DNA of 64,000 bases from Flavobacterium sharifuzzamanii (GTDB lineage: Bacteria; Bacteroidota; Bacteroidia; Flavobacteriales; Flavobacteriaceae). A program made the translations under genes and the position numbers. Below the pieces are notes generated by a model, which was given only the letters and a program-made list of their open reading frames with translations, made no database searches and was not told where the DNA came from. The stretch lies in contig NZ_QJGZ01000041.1 in NCBI RefSeq assembly GCF_003254585.1, positions 248,001 to 312,000 of the forward strand. Reading direction: 5' to 3'. Positions 51,417 to 60,797 of this stretch are shown piece after piece (position 1 is the first letter of the stretch; each line of letters begins with the position of its first letter).

Positions 51417-53600
51417 ATGAATGCTATTATAAAGTTTATGAAAAGAAATTATAAGATACTCATAGCCGTATTGTGCTTATCGCTTACATTATTTGCATTT
51501 AAGATGAATGCCGATAGGACAATCGACCCAGATCCGAATAGAGACAAGACACTTTTAGAATTATTAGCATTTGTTATTGAAAAAGGGCATTATAGTCCAG
51601 CAGAAATAAATGATGAGTTTTCAAAAGGTATTTTTAAGGATTATATCGATGCTTTAGACCCATCAAAAAGATTCTTCCTTCAGTCAGATATTGACGAATT
51701 CAAGCAGTATGAATTAATGCTTGATGATCAGTTTTTGAATAAAGATATTACTTTTTTCAACCTTACTTATACAAGGCTGATGAAGCGTATGGAAGAAAGT
51801 AAAAAACGTTATAAAACTATTTTGGCTCAGCCATTTAACTATAATGTAGATGAGAATTTTGATGCGGATTATGAGAAAATGCCGTATGCAAAAAACTTAA
51901 CAGAGATTAATGAAAGATGGAGAAAACAAATCAAATTGTCAACTCTTTCTTCTTTAGTTACAAAACAGAAAATTGAAGAAGAAAAGAAGAAAAAAGATCC
52001 AGCTTACAAAGAGAAATCTTTTGAAACTTTAGAAAAAGAAACACGCGAAAGTTCTTTAAAATCTTTAGATGATAATTTTAGCGTAATCAAAGATCTTAAT
52101 AGAGAATACTGGTTTTCTGTGTATTTGAATTCTATTATGGCTCGTTTTGATCCGCACACAAGCTATTTTGCACCAGAAGAAAAAGATCGTTTTGATGTAA
52201 ATATCAGTGGAAAACTAGAAGGTATTGGAGCTCGTTTGACTAAGAAAAACGACTTTACTCAAATTGATGAATTAATTTCTGGAGGTCCAGCTTGGAAAGG
52301 AAAACAACTAGAAGCAGGAGATTTAATCTTAAAAGTTGCTCAAGGAAATGAAGAACCTGTAGATGTTGTGGGTATGCGTTTGGATGATGTTGTGAAGAAA
52401 ATTAAAGGTCACAAAGGAACTGAAGTAAAACTGACAGTTAAAAAAGTAGATGGTTCTATTAAAGTAATTTCTATCATTCGTGATGTTGTAGAAATTGAAG
52501 AAACATATGCTAAATCTAGTGTTGTTGAGAAAAATGGTTTGAAATACGGAGTAATTTATCTTCCGAAATTCTATATCGATTTTGAAAATAAAGATGGTCG
52601 TGATGCTGGAAAAGATATTGCACGCGAGGTAGAAAGATTGAAACAAGCAAACGTTAATGGTATTGTTTTAGACGTTCGTGATGACGGTGGAGGATCTCTT
52701 TCTACAGTGGTTGATATTGCAGGTTTATTTATTGAAGACGGACCAATCGTTCAGGTAAAATCTGCAGGAAAAAAGAAAGAAGTTTTATATGATAAAGACA
52801 AAAAAATCGAATGGGATGGTCCATTGGTTATCATGGTAAACAGTTTTTCTGCTTCGGCATCTGAGATTTTGGCAGCTGCAATTCAGGATTACAAACGCGG
52901 TATTATTATTGGTAGTAAACAGACTTACGGAAAAGGTACTGTACAGAATGTATTAGATTTGAATCAGTTTGTTCGTAATGCAAATTATGGAGACCTTGGT
53001 GCATTGAAAATTACAGGACAGAAATTTTACAGAATTAATGGTGGTTCTACTCAGCTAGAAGGTGTTCATAGTGATGTGGTAATGCCAGATCGTTATGCTT
53101 ACCTAAAAATGGGTGAGAGAGATATTGATAATGCAATGCCATGGGATAAAATTGATCCAGCAGATTATAGTACTTGGAATTCAACTGAGAATTTCAATAA
53201 AGCAATCATGAATAGTAAAAATAGAATTGCTCAAAATCCTCAATTTAAATTAATTGATGATAATGCGAAATGGATTGATGTTAAAAACAAAGAAAACGTA
53301 TACAGCTTAAATATTAAGAGTTTTAAAGAAACTCAAGAACAAGTTGAAAACGAAGGAAAAAAATATAAGCCAATTTCTGATTACAAAAACGATCTGATTT
53401 TTAAATCGCTTCCGTATGAAGATGAAGAAATGAAAGCAGATGCTTCTTTAAAAGAAAAAAGAGATGCATGGCACCAAGCATTATCTAAAGATGTTTATGT
53501 AGAAGAGGCTTTAAACGTATTGGATGATTTACAGACAAAAAGTTTGGTGAAAAATACAGTTAATCCTAAGATGAAAAAGGATAAATTAGTGAAGTCTTAA
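51417..53600 (+). CDS. prc: Carboxy-terminal processing protease (Prc/Tsp type, S41)
   Basis: The ATG at 51417 gives 727 residues; a TTG one codon earlier is ignored. One N-terminal membrane segment (NYKILIAVLCLSLTLFAFKM) exports it. A DUF3340-like N-terminal region, a PDZ domain at about 245-330 (ISGKLEGIGARL ... GWKGKQLEAGDLIL-like) and the S41 catalytic core follow. The serine cluster SFSASASE is at 477-483 and catalytic lysine Lys506 is in QTYGKGTVQ. It trims or degrades envelope proteins recognised by their C-termini. It is monocistronic with its own terminator. Confidence 0.94.
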   Translation: MNAIIKFMKRNYKILIAVLCLSLTLFAFKMNADRTIDPDPNRDKTLLELLAFVIEKGHYSPAEINDEFSKGIFKDYIDALDPSKRFFLQSDIDEFKQYELMLDDQFLNKDITFFNLTYTRLMKRMEESKKRYKTILAQPFNYNVDENFDADYEKMPYAKNLTEINERWRKQIKLSTLSSLVTKQKIEEEKKKKDPAYKEKSFETLEKETRESSLKSLDDNFSVIKDLNREYWFSVYLNSIMARFDPHTSYFAPEEKDRFDVNISGKLEGIGARLTKKNDFTQIDELISGGPAWKGKQLEAGDLILKVAQGNEEPVDVVGMRLDDVVKKIKGHKGTEVKLTVKKVDGSIKVISIIRDVVEIEETYAKSSVVEKNGLKYGVIYLPKFYIDFENKDGRDAGKDIAREVERLKQANVNGIVLDVRDDGGGSLSTVVDIAGLFIEDGPIVQVKSAGKKKEVLYDKDKKIEWDGPLVIMVNSFSASASEILAAAIQDYKRGIIIGSKQTYGKGTVQNVLDLNQFVRNANYGDLGALKITGQKFYRINGGSTQLEGVHSDVVMPDRYAYLKMGERDIDNAMPWDKIDPADYSTWNSTENFNKAIMNSKNRIAQNPQFKLIDDNAKWIDVKNKENVYSLNIKSFKETQEQVENEGKKYKPISDYKNDLIFKSLPYEDEEMKADASLKEKRDAWHQALSKDVYVEEALNVLDDLQTKSLVKNTVNPKMKKDKLVKS

Positions 53601-53624
53601 GTTCGAGAAGAATTTAATTTGTTT

Positions 53625-53666
53625 AAAAACGCTCTATAAATTTTGAATTTATGGAGCGTTTTTTTG
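53625..53666 (+). terminator. Terminator after the Prc-type protease gene
   Basis: AACGCTCTATAAATT pairs with AATTTATGGAGCGTT (one G-T pair) across TTG and is followed by Ts. Confidence 0.9.
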
Positions 53667-53691
53667 TAAGTTCGCTTTTAAAAATAGAAAT

Positions 53692-54477
53692 ATGAAAGGT
53701 TGGGTAGGTTTAATTTTGCTGAGTTTTGTATTATTATCATGTAAAAGAGAAAATGCAAAAATTAAGGAAGAGATAAATAGTAATGAAGTGGTTTCTTTTA
53801 AAGGGAATTCTACTCACAAAGATTCTTTATACACAGTTGCTTATCTTCCGACTTCAACAACCAAACAAATTGTAAAGCACCAATATTACACGCTTTCTTA
53901 CAATGAAAAGTTTGAGCAGGCCGAATGGGTAGCTTACGAACTGAAGAAGGAGTATCTAAAAAACAATGATTATAAAAGACCTTACTTTATAGAAGATCCA
54001 AAAGTAACAACGGGCTCAGCCGATTGGAGAAATTATAAAAAATCAGGTTATGATAAAGGCCATCTTTGTCCTGCTGGTGACATGGAGTTTAGTAAAGATG
54101 CATACAATGATACTTTTTATACTTCGAATATTTCTCCTCAGAAAAAAGAATTTAACGCTGGAATTTGGAATAGAATAGAGCAGAAGACTCGCTATTGGGC
54201 AGGAAAATACAATGATATTTATGTAGTAACTGGCGGAATTGCAAAAGATTCTGATAAAAAAATTGGAACGGAGAAAGTTGCTGTTCCCAAGTACTTTTAT
54301 AAAATTGTTTTGGCTAAATCTGGAAAAGAACACAAAGCAATTGCTTTCTTAGTTCCAAACGAAAAAAGTGATCAATCTATTTATGATTTTGTTGTTCCTA
54401 TTGAAACTTTAGAAAAAATGACAGGAATTGATTTCTTCCCAAATCTTAAAAACCTAAAAAGCAGTAAGGATTTTTAA
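53692..54477 (+). CDS. DNA/RNA non-specific endonuclease, lipoprotein
   Basis: A 261-residue protein with lipobox LLSC. The nuclease core is GYDKGHLCPAGDMEF, a DRGH-type motif with lysine in place of arginine, where the histidine is the general base, followed by FYTSNISPQKKEFNAGIWNRIEQ with the metal-binding asparagine. This is the NUC1/EndA beta-beta-alpha-metal family. It degrades extracellular or periplasmic nucleic acid for phosphate and nucleotides; a link to DNA uptake is speculative. The 91-base gap from the protease holds a terminator. Confidence 0.92.
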   Translation: MKGWVGLILLSFVLLSCKRENAKIKEEINSNEVVSFKGNSTHKDSLYTVAYLPTSTTKQIVKHQYYTLSYNEKFEQAEWVAYELKKEYLKNNDYKRPYFIEDPKVTTGSADWRNYKKSGYDKGHLCPAGDMEFSKDAYNDTFYTSNISPQKKEFNAGIWNRIEQKTRYWAGKYNDIYVVTGGIAKDSDKKIGTEKVAVPKYFYKIVLAKSGKEHKAIAFLVPNEKSDQSIYDFVVPIETLEKMTGIDFFPNLKNLKSSKDF

Positions 54478-54522
54478 TTAAATACTGTTTATCCATAAAT
54501 TAATCCAAGAATATAAATAAGA

Positions 54523-55551
54523 ATGCCTTTTTTTAAAATGAACAAGCAAAAAATGATGTTTGTTGGTTTGATATTTTCTTTTATCATAAGCCACGGCTAT
54601 AGCCAAACAACACTAAATAAACAAAATATAGAAAACACCCTTAACGATGCCTTTAATAAATTTAAAGATGTAAAAGAAGGAAAAAATGCCGACTATATTA
54701 AAGAGCTAGCGAATGTTGACCCCAACATTTTTGGTATTGCGCTTGTTACTGCAGATGGAACTGTATATACAAAAGGCGATATAACGTCAATGGTTTCAAT
54801 TCAAAGCATATCGAAAGTATTTACCATGGCAAAAGTAATTGAACAAGAAGGGCCACAATTTTTGCAAGAAAAAATAGGGGTAAATGCGACTGGATTGCCG
54901 TTTAATTCTATTGTTGCCATAGAAATGCGTAAAGGCGATAAAATCAATCCTCTTGTAAATCCTGGAGCTATTGCCACCACGAGTCTTATTCGAGGTAATG
55001 ATTCTGTAGCAAAATGGAAAGAAATTCAGAAAATTCAGAGTGATTTTGCTGGAAGGCAGCTTTCTATAAATCGTCCTGTTTATATAAGTGAGGCTAGTGA
55101 TAATTTAAGAAATCAAGCTATTGCGCATTTGTTATTGGCTTATAACAGAATATATTTTGATCCAGTCCAAGCAACAGATCTTTATACGAAACAATGTGCA
55201 TTGAATGTAAATGTAAAGGATCTTGCTACAATGGCGGCTACATTGGCAAATGGAGGAGTTAATCCTGTTACAAAGAATAAGGTGGTTAGTCAGGCAACTG
55301 TCATGTATACTTTGCCTGTAATGGCAACTGCAGGTCTTTATGATAATTCTGGAATTTGGCTTTTTAATTCGGGACTTCCAGCAAAGAGTGGTGTTGGAGG
55401 AGGAATATTGGCGGTATGTCCTGGTAAATTTGGAATTGCTGTTATTTCGCCGCCATTAGATGAATCTGGAAATAGTTTGAAAGCTCAGAAAGTGATCCAA
55501 TATGTTGTGGAAAAGCTTAAGGCAAATCCTTATTTGATTGATCCTAAATAG
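54523..55551 (+). CDS. glsA: Glutaminase (serine-dependent), exported
   Basis: A 342-residue protein with a signal-like N-terminus (MMFVGLIFSFIISHGYSQ), unlike the cytoplasmic E. coli enzymes (about 310). The catalytic SxxK pair is Ser95-Lys98 in QSISKVF. Other family blocks are LPFNSIVAIEM, PLVNPGAIATTSL, NARNQAIAHLL-like (SDNLRNQAIAHLL), NVKDLATMAATLANGG, and GVGGGILAVCPGKFGIAV. It hydrolyses glutamine to glutamate and ammonia, here probably in the periplasm. A second ATG at 54538 could be the true start. Confidence 0.94.
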   Translation: MPFFKMNKQKMMFVGLIFSFIISHGYSQTTLNKQNIENTLNDAFNKFKDVKEGKNADYIKELANVDPNIFGIALVTADGTVYTKGDITSMVSIQSISKVFTMAKVIEQEGPQFLQEKIGVNATGLPFNSIVAIEMRKGDKINPLVNPGAIATTSLIRGNDSVAKWKEIQKIQSDFAGRQLSINRPVYISEASDNLRNQAIAHLLLAYNRIYFDPVQATDLYTKQCALNVNVKDLATMAATLANGGVNPVTKNKVVSQATVMYTLPVMATAGLYDNSGIWLFNSGLPAKSGVGGGILAVCPGKFGIAVISPPLDESGNSLKAQKVIQYVVEKLKANPYLIDPK

Positions 55552-55563
55552 ATTTTAGGTAAT

Positions 55564-55605
55564 AAAAAAGAAAAGTCCAAAATTATTTTTGGACTTTTCT
55601 TTTTT
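55564..55605. terminator. Bidirectional terminator between glsA and rpe
   Basis: A 19-bp perfect stem (AAAAAAGAAAAGTCCAAAA and its complement) with a TTAT loop has A- and T-tracts on both flanks, so it can work in both directions between convergent genes. Confidence 0.92.
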
Positions 55606-55617
55606 GTTTTTGAAAAT

Positions 55618-56280
55618 TTAAAAAGCAGTAAGACTTTTTAAATCAGCTATAGTTTCTGTTGGGTTTTCGGCTTTAAAAACAAAGCTTCCGGCTACTAAAA
55701 CATCTGCGCCAGCTTCTACCAATTGTTTGGCGTTTTTGCTGGTTACGCCGCCATCAATCTCTATTAGTGTTGAAGCGTTTTTGCGAGTTATCAGTGCTTT
55801 TAGTTTCTTTACTTTGTCGTAAGTATTTTCGATGAATGATTGTCCGCCAAATCCTGGATTTACGCTCATTATGCAAACCACATCAATGTCATTGATAATG
55901 TCTTCCAGTAAATCAACATTTGTGTGTGGATTCATAGCTACTCCTGCTTTCATTCCTTCTGCTTTAATTGCCTGAAGTGTTCTGTGCAAATGCGTGCAAG
56001 CTTCGTAATGTACAGTTAATCCGTTTGCGCCTAAATCTGCAAAAGTTTTAATGTAACGATCTGGATCGATAATCATTAAATGTACGTCTATATATTTTTT
56101 GGCATGTTTTGAAATTGCTTCCAGAACTGGCATTCCAAATGAGATATTCGGAACAAAAACGCCATCCATAATGTCGATATGAAACCAATCTGCCTGACTG
56201 TTGTTAAGCATTTCTGCATCACGCTGTAAATTACCAAAATCGGCAGCAAGAACTGAAGGAGCAATAAGTGTGTTTTTCAT
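55618..56280 (-). CDS. rpe: Ribulose-phosphate 3-epimerase
   Basis: A 220-residue TIM-barrel enzyme. It has APSVLAADFGNL with the substrate serine, FHIDIMDGVFVPNISFG with catalytic aspartate, DVHLMI, MSVNPGFGGQSFI, and EIDGGV with the second aspartate, followed by GADVLVAGSFVF. It interconverts ribulose-5-phosphate and xylulose-5-phosphate in the pentose phosphate pathway. Length and motifs are complete. Confidence 0.97.
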   Translation of the reverse strand: MKNTLIAPSVLAADFGNLQRDAEMLNNSQADWFHIDIMDGVFVPNISFGMPVLEAISKHAKKYIDVHLMIIDPDRYIKTFADLGANGLTVHYEACTHLHRTLQAIKAEGMKAGVAMNPHTNVDLLEDIINDIDVVCIMSVNPGFGGQSFIENTYDKVKKLKALITRKNASTLIEIDGGVTSKNAKQLVEAGADVLVAGSFVFKAENPTETIADLKSLTAF

Positions 56281-56307
56281 TGTATTTGTTTGTGTGTTGT
56301 TTTATTG

Positions 56308-56315
56308 CAAAGATA
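56308..56315 (-). promoter_or_regulatory. Candidate -7 box of rpe
   Basis: TATCTTTG on the minus strand lies 27 bases before the rpe ATG. The upstream side is the 'cgcaaag' repeat block, with no TTG at standard spacing. Confidence 0.45.
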
Positions 56316-56321
56316 AAGTTT

Positions 56322-56545
56322 AACCGCAAAGTTCGCTAAGAATTACGCAAAGTTCGCAAGGTTTTTTTGTTTAATAAATAACGCAAAGAGCGCAAAGTTT
56401 TTTCGCAAAGTTCACAAAGGTTCTGTTTGAAATTATTTGGGAAGGCAAAGTTCTCAAAGCTTTGTGAACTTTGCCTTGCTTCAGATACTTAAATAAAATC
56501 TTTGTGAACTTTGCGAAAAAACTTTGCGCTCTTTGCGTTAAAAAA
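56322..56545. repeat. Large nested inverted repeat of 'cgcaaag' words
   Basis: This part of the 437-base gap between rpe and rpoD has no gene. Bases 56379-56419 and 56500-56540 are perfect 41-bp inverted arms. Inside, 56442-56459 faces 56460-56477 (17 of 18 pairs), making a hairpin within a hairpin. A diverged outer unit lies at 56322-56360. Related words occur at 6308-6340 and 29343-29439. Confidence 0.88.
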
Positions 56546-56561
56546 AAACTTCCAGCTAAAT

Positions 56562-56600
56562 GATAAAAATAAAAAACTCCGGTAATCAGCCGGAGTTTCA
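56562..56600 (-). terminator. Candidate terminator of rpoD
   Basis: AAACTCCGG and CCGGAGTTT pair across 7 bases; on the minus strand a T-rich tract follows. It is about 120 bases past the rpoD stop. Between them, 56655-56710 holds 'gtttcaagtttc' repeat words facing 'ctgaaactt' words. Confidence 0.75.
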
Positions 56601-56718
56601 ATCATCAATCAAAAAACGAACAGTCAATCAAACTGTTGTTTGCGGTACAAAGGTTTCAAGTTTCATGTTTCAAGTTACAAAAGCAACCTGAAACTTTAAA
56701 CCTGAAACAAATATTGTC

Positions 56719-57582
56719 TTATCCTAAATAAGTTTTAAGGATTTTACTTCTAGAAGTGTGTTTCAATCTACGGATTGCTTTTTCTTTAATCTGACGAACA
56801 CGCTCACGAGTTAGGTCGAAAGTCTCACCAATTTCTTCAAGAGTCATTGGGTGCTGATCGCCAAGACCAAAATACAAACGAACAACATCTGCCTCTCTTG
56901 GAGTTAATGTTTCTAAAGAACGTTCGATTTCAGTACGAAGAGATTCGTGAATTAATTCTCTATCTGGATTTGGAGATTCACCAGAACGTAATACGTCATA
57001 AAGGTTAGAATCTTCTCCTTCAACAAGAGGAGCATCCATTGATAGGTGACGCCCAGAGTTTTTCATAGACTCTTTTACGTCGTTTACAGTCATGTCAAGT
57101 TCTTTTGCAATTTCCTCAGCAGAAGGTGGACGCTCGTTAGATTGCTCTAATAAAGCGTACATTTTGTTGATTTTATTGATAGAACCAATTTTATTTAATG
57201 GTAAACGTACAATACGAGATTGTTCAGCTAAAGCTTGAAGAATCGATTGACGAATCCACCATACAGCGTAAGAAATGAATTTAAAACCACGAGTTTCATC
57301 AAAACGTTGAGCTGCTTTAATTAAACCTAAGTTTCCTTCATTAATTAAGTCAGGAAGAGTTAATCCTTGATTTTGATATTGTTTAGCCACAGATACTACG
57401 AAACGTAGGTTGGCTTTTGTTAGTTTTTCTAAAGCTCTTTGATCACCAGCCTTTATTCTTTGTGCTAATTCTACCTCTTCATCAGCGGTAATTAGGTCAA
57501 CTTTTCCAATTTCTTGTAGATATTTATCTAACGATGCAGTTTCACGATTAGTTACCTGCTTGGTGATTTTAAGTTGTCTCAT
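56719..57582 (-). CDS. rpoD: Primary sigma factor RpoD/SigA
   Basis: A 287-residue sigma-70 factor. It lacks the large region 1.1 of proteobacterial RpoD, the usual Bacteroidota form. Region 1.2 is DKYLQEIGKVDLITADEEVE; region 2 has NLRFVVSVAKQYQNQGL, DLINEGNLGLIKAAQRFD, and FISYAVWWIRQSI; region 4.2 ends PMTLEEIGETFDLTRERVRQ. It is predicted to recognise the TTG/TAnnTTTG promoters seen across this window. The leader has a GGGAG ribosome-binding-like sequence, rare in this genome. Confidence 0.97.
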   Translation of the reverse strand: MRQLKITKQVTNRETASLDKYLQEIGKVDLITADEEVELAQRIKAGDQRALEKLTKANLRFVVSVAKQYQNQGLTLPDLINEGNLGLIKAAQRFDETRGFKFISYAVWWIRQSILQALAEQSRIVRLPLNKIGSINKINKMYALLEQSNERPPSAEEIAKELDMTVNDVKESMKNSGRHLSMDAPLVEGEDSNLYDVLRSGESPNPDRELIHESLRTEIERSLETLTPREADVVRLYFGLGDQHPMTLEEIGETFDLTRERVRQIKEKAIRRLKHTSRSKILKTYLG

Positions 57583-57699
57583 GTTGTTGTCTCCCTATTT
57601 TTAAAGTGTACAAATGGTTATACGTATAGAGTGTCGAAAAAGTTACAAAAAAGAATGTTTTATTTTTATAAATTGAAAATTTTAATTGTGTTAAATTGT

Positions 57700-57740
57700 A
57701 AAGGCCTTGATTTACAATGTAATCAAGGCCTTTGTTTTTT
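57700..57740. terminator. Hairpin at the end of the right-hand receptor operon
   Basis: A 13-bp perfect stem (AAAGGCCTTGATT and its complement) with an 8-base loop. The T-tract is stronger on the plus strand; on the minus strand only CCTTTACAATTT follows. It is the only candidate terminator for the minus-strand operon ending at 57756. Confidence 0.6.
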
Positions 57741-57755
57741 GTTTTTTTATGTAAA

Positions 57756-59546
57756 TTATTTTACAGTAATATTTTTTGAAACGTATACAGGCTGTCCGTT
57801 TTCGGTAAAGCCTTCAAGAATAACTTCAAAATTTCCTTTAATATCAGAAGTGTAAAAAGATAAAGTTTCTTCTTTTGTGTCTAATTTAATATCTGGTTTC
57901 CATAACAGTTGGTATCTGTAATCGGGAACTCTTTGTAATTTATTTCCAGGCGAGTAATCAGGATTATTATATACTTTTTCTGGATTAGGACGCTGAATTT
58001 CCGTCGTTTTCAGATACTTTTTTACATAATTTTCTGAAAATTCATTGTTTTTGGTTTCAAAACTAACTAATCCGCCATACAGGTTTGGTCCATATACATA
58101 AGGCTCTGTTATTAAACTAACCCTACTGACATTTGCCATGTTATAGTCAAAAAGATCACTTGGATCTTGAATTAAAAGTCCATCAACAAGTACCAATGGT
58201 GGTCCATACATTTCTAAATCTTTTTGATTATTTCTTATATGGAGCTGATATTTGCCATTGTTTCTTCTATAATAAAGTTCGACAATAACTTCGACTATGT
58301 TTTCTTTTAAAGTTGGAAATCGAGTGTAATCGTCTAAAACATAAGATTTTTCAATTGTAGTAAAAAATGGATTCATAACGGCCTCTGTAACCAAACTGTC
58401 TTTTTTAATTTGGTAGTAGGCATTTTGAATCTGGCTTGCTGTAGATCTTTCTTCAATATCCTTTTTTAATTCCGGCGACAAATTTAGTTTTGATGTAAAT
58501 TGTAATGAAGAAGCTTCAAATTTTGGAAATGGATCAAGATTGACTGTATAATCATTTCGGTTTTCATCAATTACTTGGAAAATTGCATTTGGAAAATTTG
58601 GAAATTGATCAAGTAAAAACGCAAATTTTCCCTGAGCATTTGTTTTAACAATTTTTAAAACATATTCTTTTCCAGGTAGAGATAATGCAATTGATTTGTT
58701 GGCAATATCTCGGTTGTTTTTTGAAGTTAAGTTTCCAGTAATTAATTCAGATCTAATTTCTGGCACATAATTTAAACTGTTTGGAGTATTAACATAGTTC
58801 TCAGTAGTTTTTTTTGCAAACTCTGATGCTGTTAATTGTTGTAATGTTGGAATCTGATCTGTTTTTCGTATTGAAATAGAATAGTTTCCTTTTTCAACAG
58901 TTTCGGTCAAATGCTTTAATTGTAAGCTGACTTTTTCTCTGGTATAGTAACTTTCTTTATCAAACGCAAAATCTATTCTTTTGTCATTTGCAGTATTAGA
59001 ATTTGTTGCTTGAATTGCGGGATTAGATTTTGCTGGATTGGTAATGTCAAATGTGATATTGTCATTCGGTTCTTGAGTCTGAAATGGATTAATGATGAAA
59101 ATATCAATTTCGTATTTCTGAGAATTAACATTATTAAGCATCCATTTTGTATAAGCTACAACTTTGTAATTTCCTGTTTTTAATGTTGTAGGTATAAAAT
59201 AGTCTCCAGTTCCAATTCCTTTGTCAAGGAATATTTTGTTTTTTTGAAGCGATTTTTTTTCACTGTCAATCAATTCAACGTAAGCAATTTTGCTAATTGC
59301 ACTAACTTTGTTGTTTAATGGATTAAGACAATATAATTTGAAATATAATGTCTCACCAGTCAAAAAAGTAGTTGTGTTTGAATGTATAAAAATGGTTTCT
59401 TGAGCCGAAGTGTCAGGAAATGAATTTTTGTTCTGTAAACTTTGGGCGCAAGCAAAATCGATTTGAATAAACAAAAGCATCAAAAACAGCAATTGCTTGA
59501 TTCTAACTGAAATATTATTCTGATTATATATAGAAAGGTGTTTCAT
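57756..59546 (-). CDS. Exported protein with macroglobulin-like N-terminus and plug-like C-terminal motif
   Basis: The ATG at 59546 gives 596 residues; the signal peptide covers about residues 16-35 (KQLLFLMLLFIQIDFACAQ). Residues 45-150 (FIHSNTTTFLTGETLYFKLY ... GTGDYFIPTTLKTGNYKVVA) resemble an alpha-2-macroglobulin MG2-type beta-sandwich. Around 445-505, PPLVLVDGLLIQDPSDLFDY ... YGPNLYGGLVSFETK matches the plug motif of TonB-dependent receptors (VDG ... YG ... G-I-I-T), but no barrel follows. The protein is last in an operon with a receptor and a DUF4249 lipoprotein, 17 bases after the latter. Function unknown; an accessory to the receptor is inferred. Confidence 0.75.
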   Translation of the reverse strand: MKHLSIYNQNNISVRIKQLLFLMLLFIQIDFACAQSLQNKNSFPDTSAQETIFIHSNTTTFLTGETLYFKLYCLNPLNNKVSAISKIAYVELIDSEKKSLQKNKIFLDKGIGTGDYFIPTTLKTGNYKVVAYTKWMLNNVNSQKYEIDIFIINPFQTQEPNDNITFDITNPAKSNPAIQATNSNTANDKRIDFAFDKESYYTREKVSLQLKHLTETVEKGNYSISIRKTDQIPTLQQLTASEFAKKTTENYVNTPNSLNYVPEIRSELITGNLTSKNNRDIANKSIALSLPGKEYVLKIVKTNAQGKFAFLLDQFPNFPNAIFQVIDENRNDYTVNLDPFPKFEASSLQFTSKLNLSPELKKDIEERSTASQIQNAYYQIKKDSLVTEAVMNPFFTTIEKSYVLDDYTRFPTLKENIVEVIVELYYRRNNGKYQLHIRNNQKDLEMYGPPLVLVDGLLIQDPSDLFDYNMANVSRVSLITEPYVYGPNLYGGLVSFETKNNEFSENYVKKYLKTTEIQRPNPEKVYNNPDYSPGNKLQRVPDYRYQLLWKPDIKLDTKEETLSFYTSDIKGNFEVILEGFTENGQPVYVSKNITVK

Positions 59547-59563
59547 GAATTTTTTAAAAAAGA

Positions 59564-60793
59564 TTAATCTACCCAAAAAGGAGGAACGATATTAGAAGAA
59601 AATGAGGTGCAGTCTCCACAAGCTGGTTTTACCATTCCGTAATTGCCATTGTAATCGGTTGAAACAAATACTAGTTCTTTCGATTTAATTGCTCCACGTA
59701 ATTGATTTCTGGCGCAAGGAGGAAGGCCTTCACAATCTGCAAAATCTTTTACGACGCAGTCACTTTCATAATATGGAGGCAAAGGTTCTTTTGGAAATAA
59801 ATCTGCATAATTGAAGAAAATTCTTTCTGAAGAAACAGAAGAAACTTCAAAGAAGCCGATAACTTTTTCTGATGGATTTTCTACAGATTTTATGTTTCCG
59901 TAAAAGAAACCTGGCTGTTTTGGAGAAAGTACACCGCCTGATGATGATAAATCTTTTAAAGTTTTGTAATACGTATATGCAGCTAGATTTTGAACATACT
60001 GCCTTACGAAGATGGAATAGCGATGAGAAATTATATAGTTTTGATTGCTAATAAAACGTACAGGAAAATGCACGCGATCTTCGCTAAGGCTGTTGGTATT
60101 GTTTAAGATTATATCATTAGATTTTTTAGTAGAAAAGCACGTTCTGGTTTCTCGATTTCTCAGTCTTACCAAAATATCTTCACCTGCTGGTGAACCCGGA
60201 AAATCTTGGTCAGGATCTGGTGGAATAGCAGGAAAACTAACGATCACGGTTTCCTGACTGCTCCATACTGGCGCAACAATTTTGTATGTTTCGGTGTATT
60301 CGTAACGATAATATTTTGAAGTATTGGTTGGGTCAAAACTGTTTACATTAATCTGCACACCTCTTTCTCCATTTACATTTTCTGCAGTTGCAGTAACATT
60401 TTCAATTTTGGTTTCAGTTGTTAAAACCTGTTCATCAGAAGTATAGTTTTTGCCTTCTTTTGTCTTAATTCTTAATTGGTATTTTCTTCCAGGCTCAGCT
60501 CTGAAAGGTGTTATAGAAGAGTAGATTGTATCTTTTTCTTCAAATTGGTATTCGTTACCCTTATCGTCAGTAACAAAAACATTTGCTCCTTTTTCAAGCC
60601 TTGGACCGCTTTCTTCAAGCTGATAAACTTGTGAAAGTCTTATGGTTTGATTTTTAAGTTCGTTTGTTATAGTTCCCTCAACTACGAGAGCGCTTTCAAA
60701 ATCTGTATTTTGAAAAACATATTGCTCCGTACAGCTACTAATAGTAACTGTTAGAAGTAATAATAGTGATATTTTATATAGATATTTTTTCAT
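59564..60793 (-). CDS. DUF4249 lipoprotein
   Basis: The ATG at 60793 gives 409 residues with lipobox TISSC (MKKYLYKISLLLLLTVTISS); an upstream TTG would overlap the receptor gene. FESALVVEGTITNELKNQTI opens the DUF4249 domain, followed by GANVFVTDDKGNEYQF and PGRKYQLRIKTKEGK. The C-terminal third is cysteine-rich (DCVVKDFADCEGLPPCARN, ACGDC), suggesting disulphides or a metal site. DUF4249 proteins are found beside TonB-dependent receptors in Bacteroidota and are thought to be their outer-membrane partners, perhaps like SusD. It starts 4 bases after the receptor stop. Confidence 0.9.
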   Translation of the reverse strand: MKKYLYKISLLLLLTVTISSCTEQYVFQNTDFESALVVEGTITNELKNQTIRLSQVYQLEESGPRLEKGANVFVTDDKGNEYQFEEKDTIYSSITPFRAEPGRKYQLRIKTKEGKNYTSDEQVLTTETKIENVTATAENVNGERGVQINVNSFDPTNTSKYYRYEYTETYKIVAPVWSSQETVIVSFPAIPPDPDQDFPGSPAGEDILVRLRNRETRTCFSTKKSNDIILNNTNSLSEDRVHFPVRFISNQNYIISHRYSIFVRQYVQNLAAYTYYKTLKDLSSSGGVLSPKQPGFFYGNIKSVENPSEKVIGFFEVSSVSSERIFFNYADLFPKEPLPPYYESDCVVKDFADCEGLPPCARNQLRGAIKSKELVFVSTDYNGNYGMVKPACGDCTSFSSNIVPPFWVD

Positions 60794-60797
60794 GATT

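Noticed and set aside
56322..56545. Possible CRISPR array
   Set aside because: The units are inverted and nested, not direct repeats with unique spacers of even length, and no cas gene is in the window.
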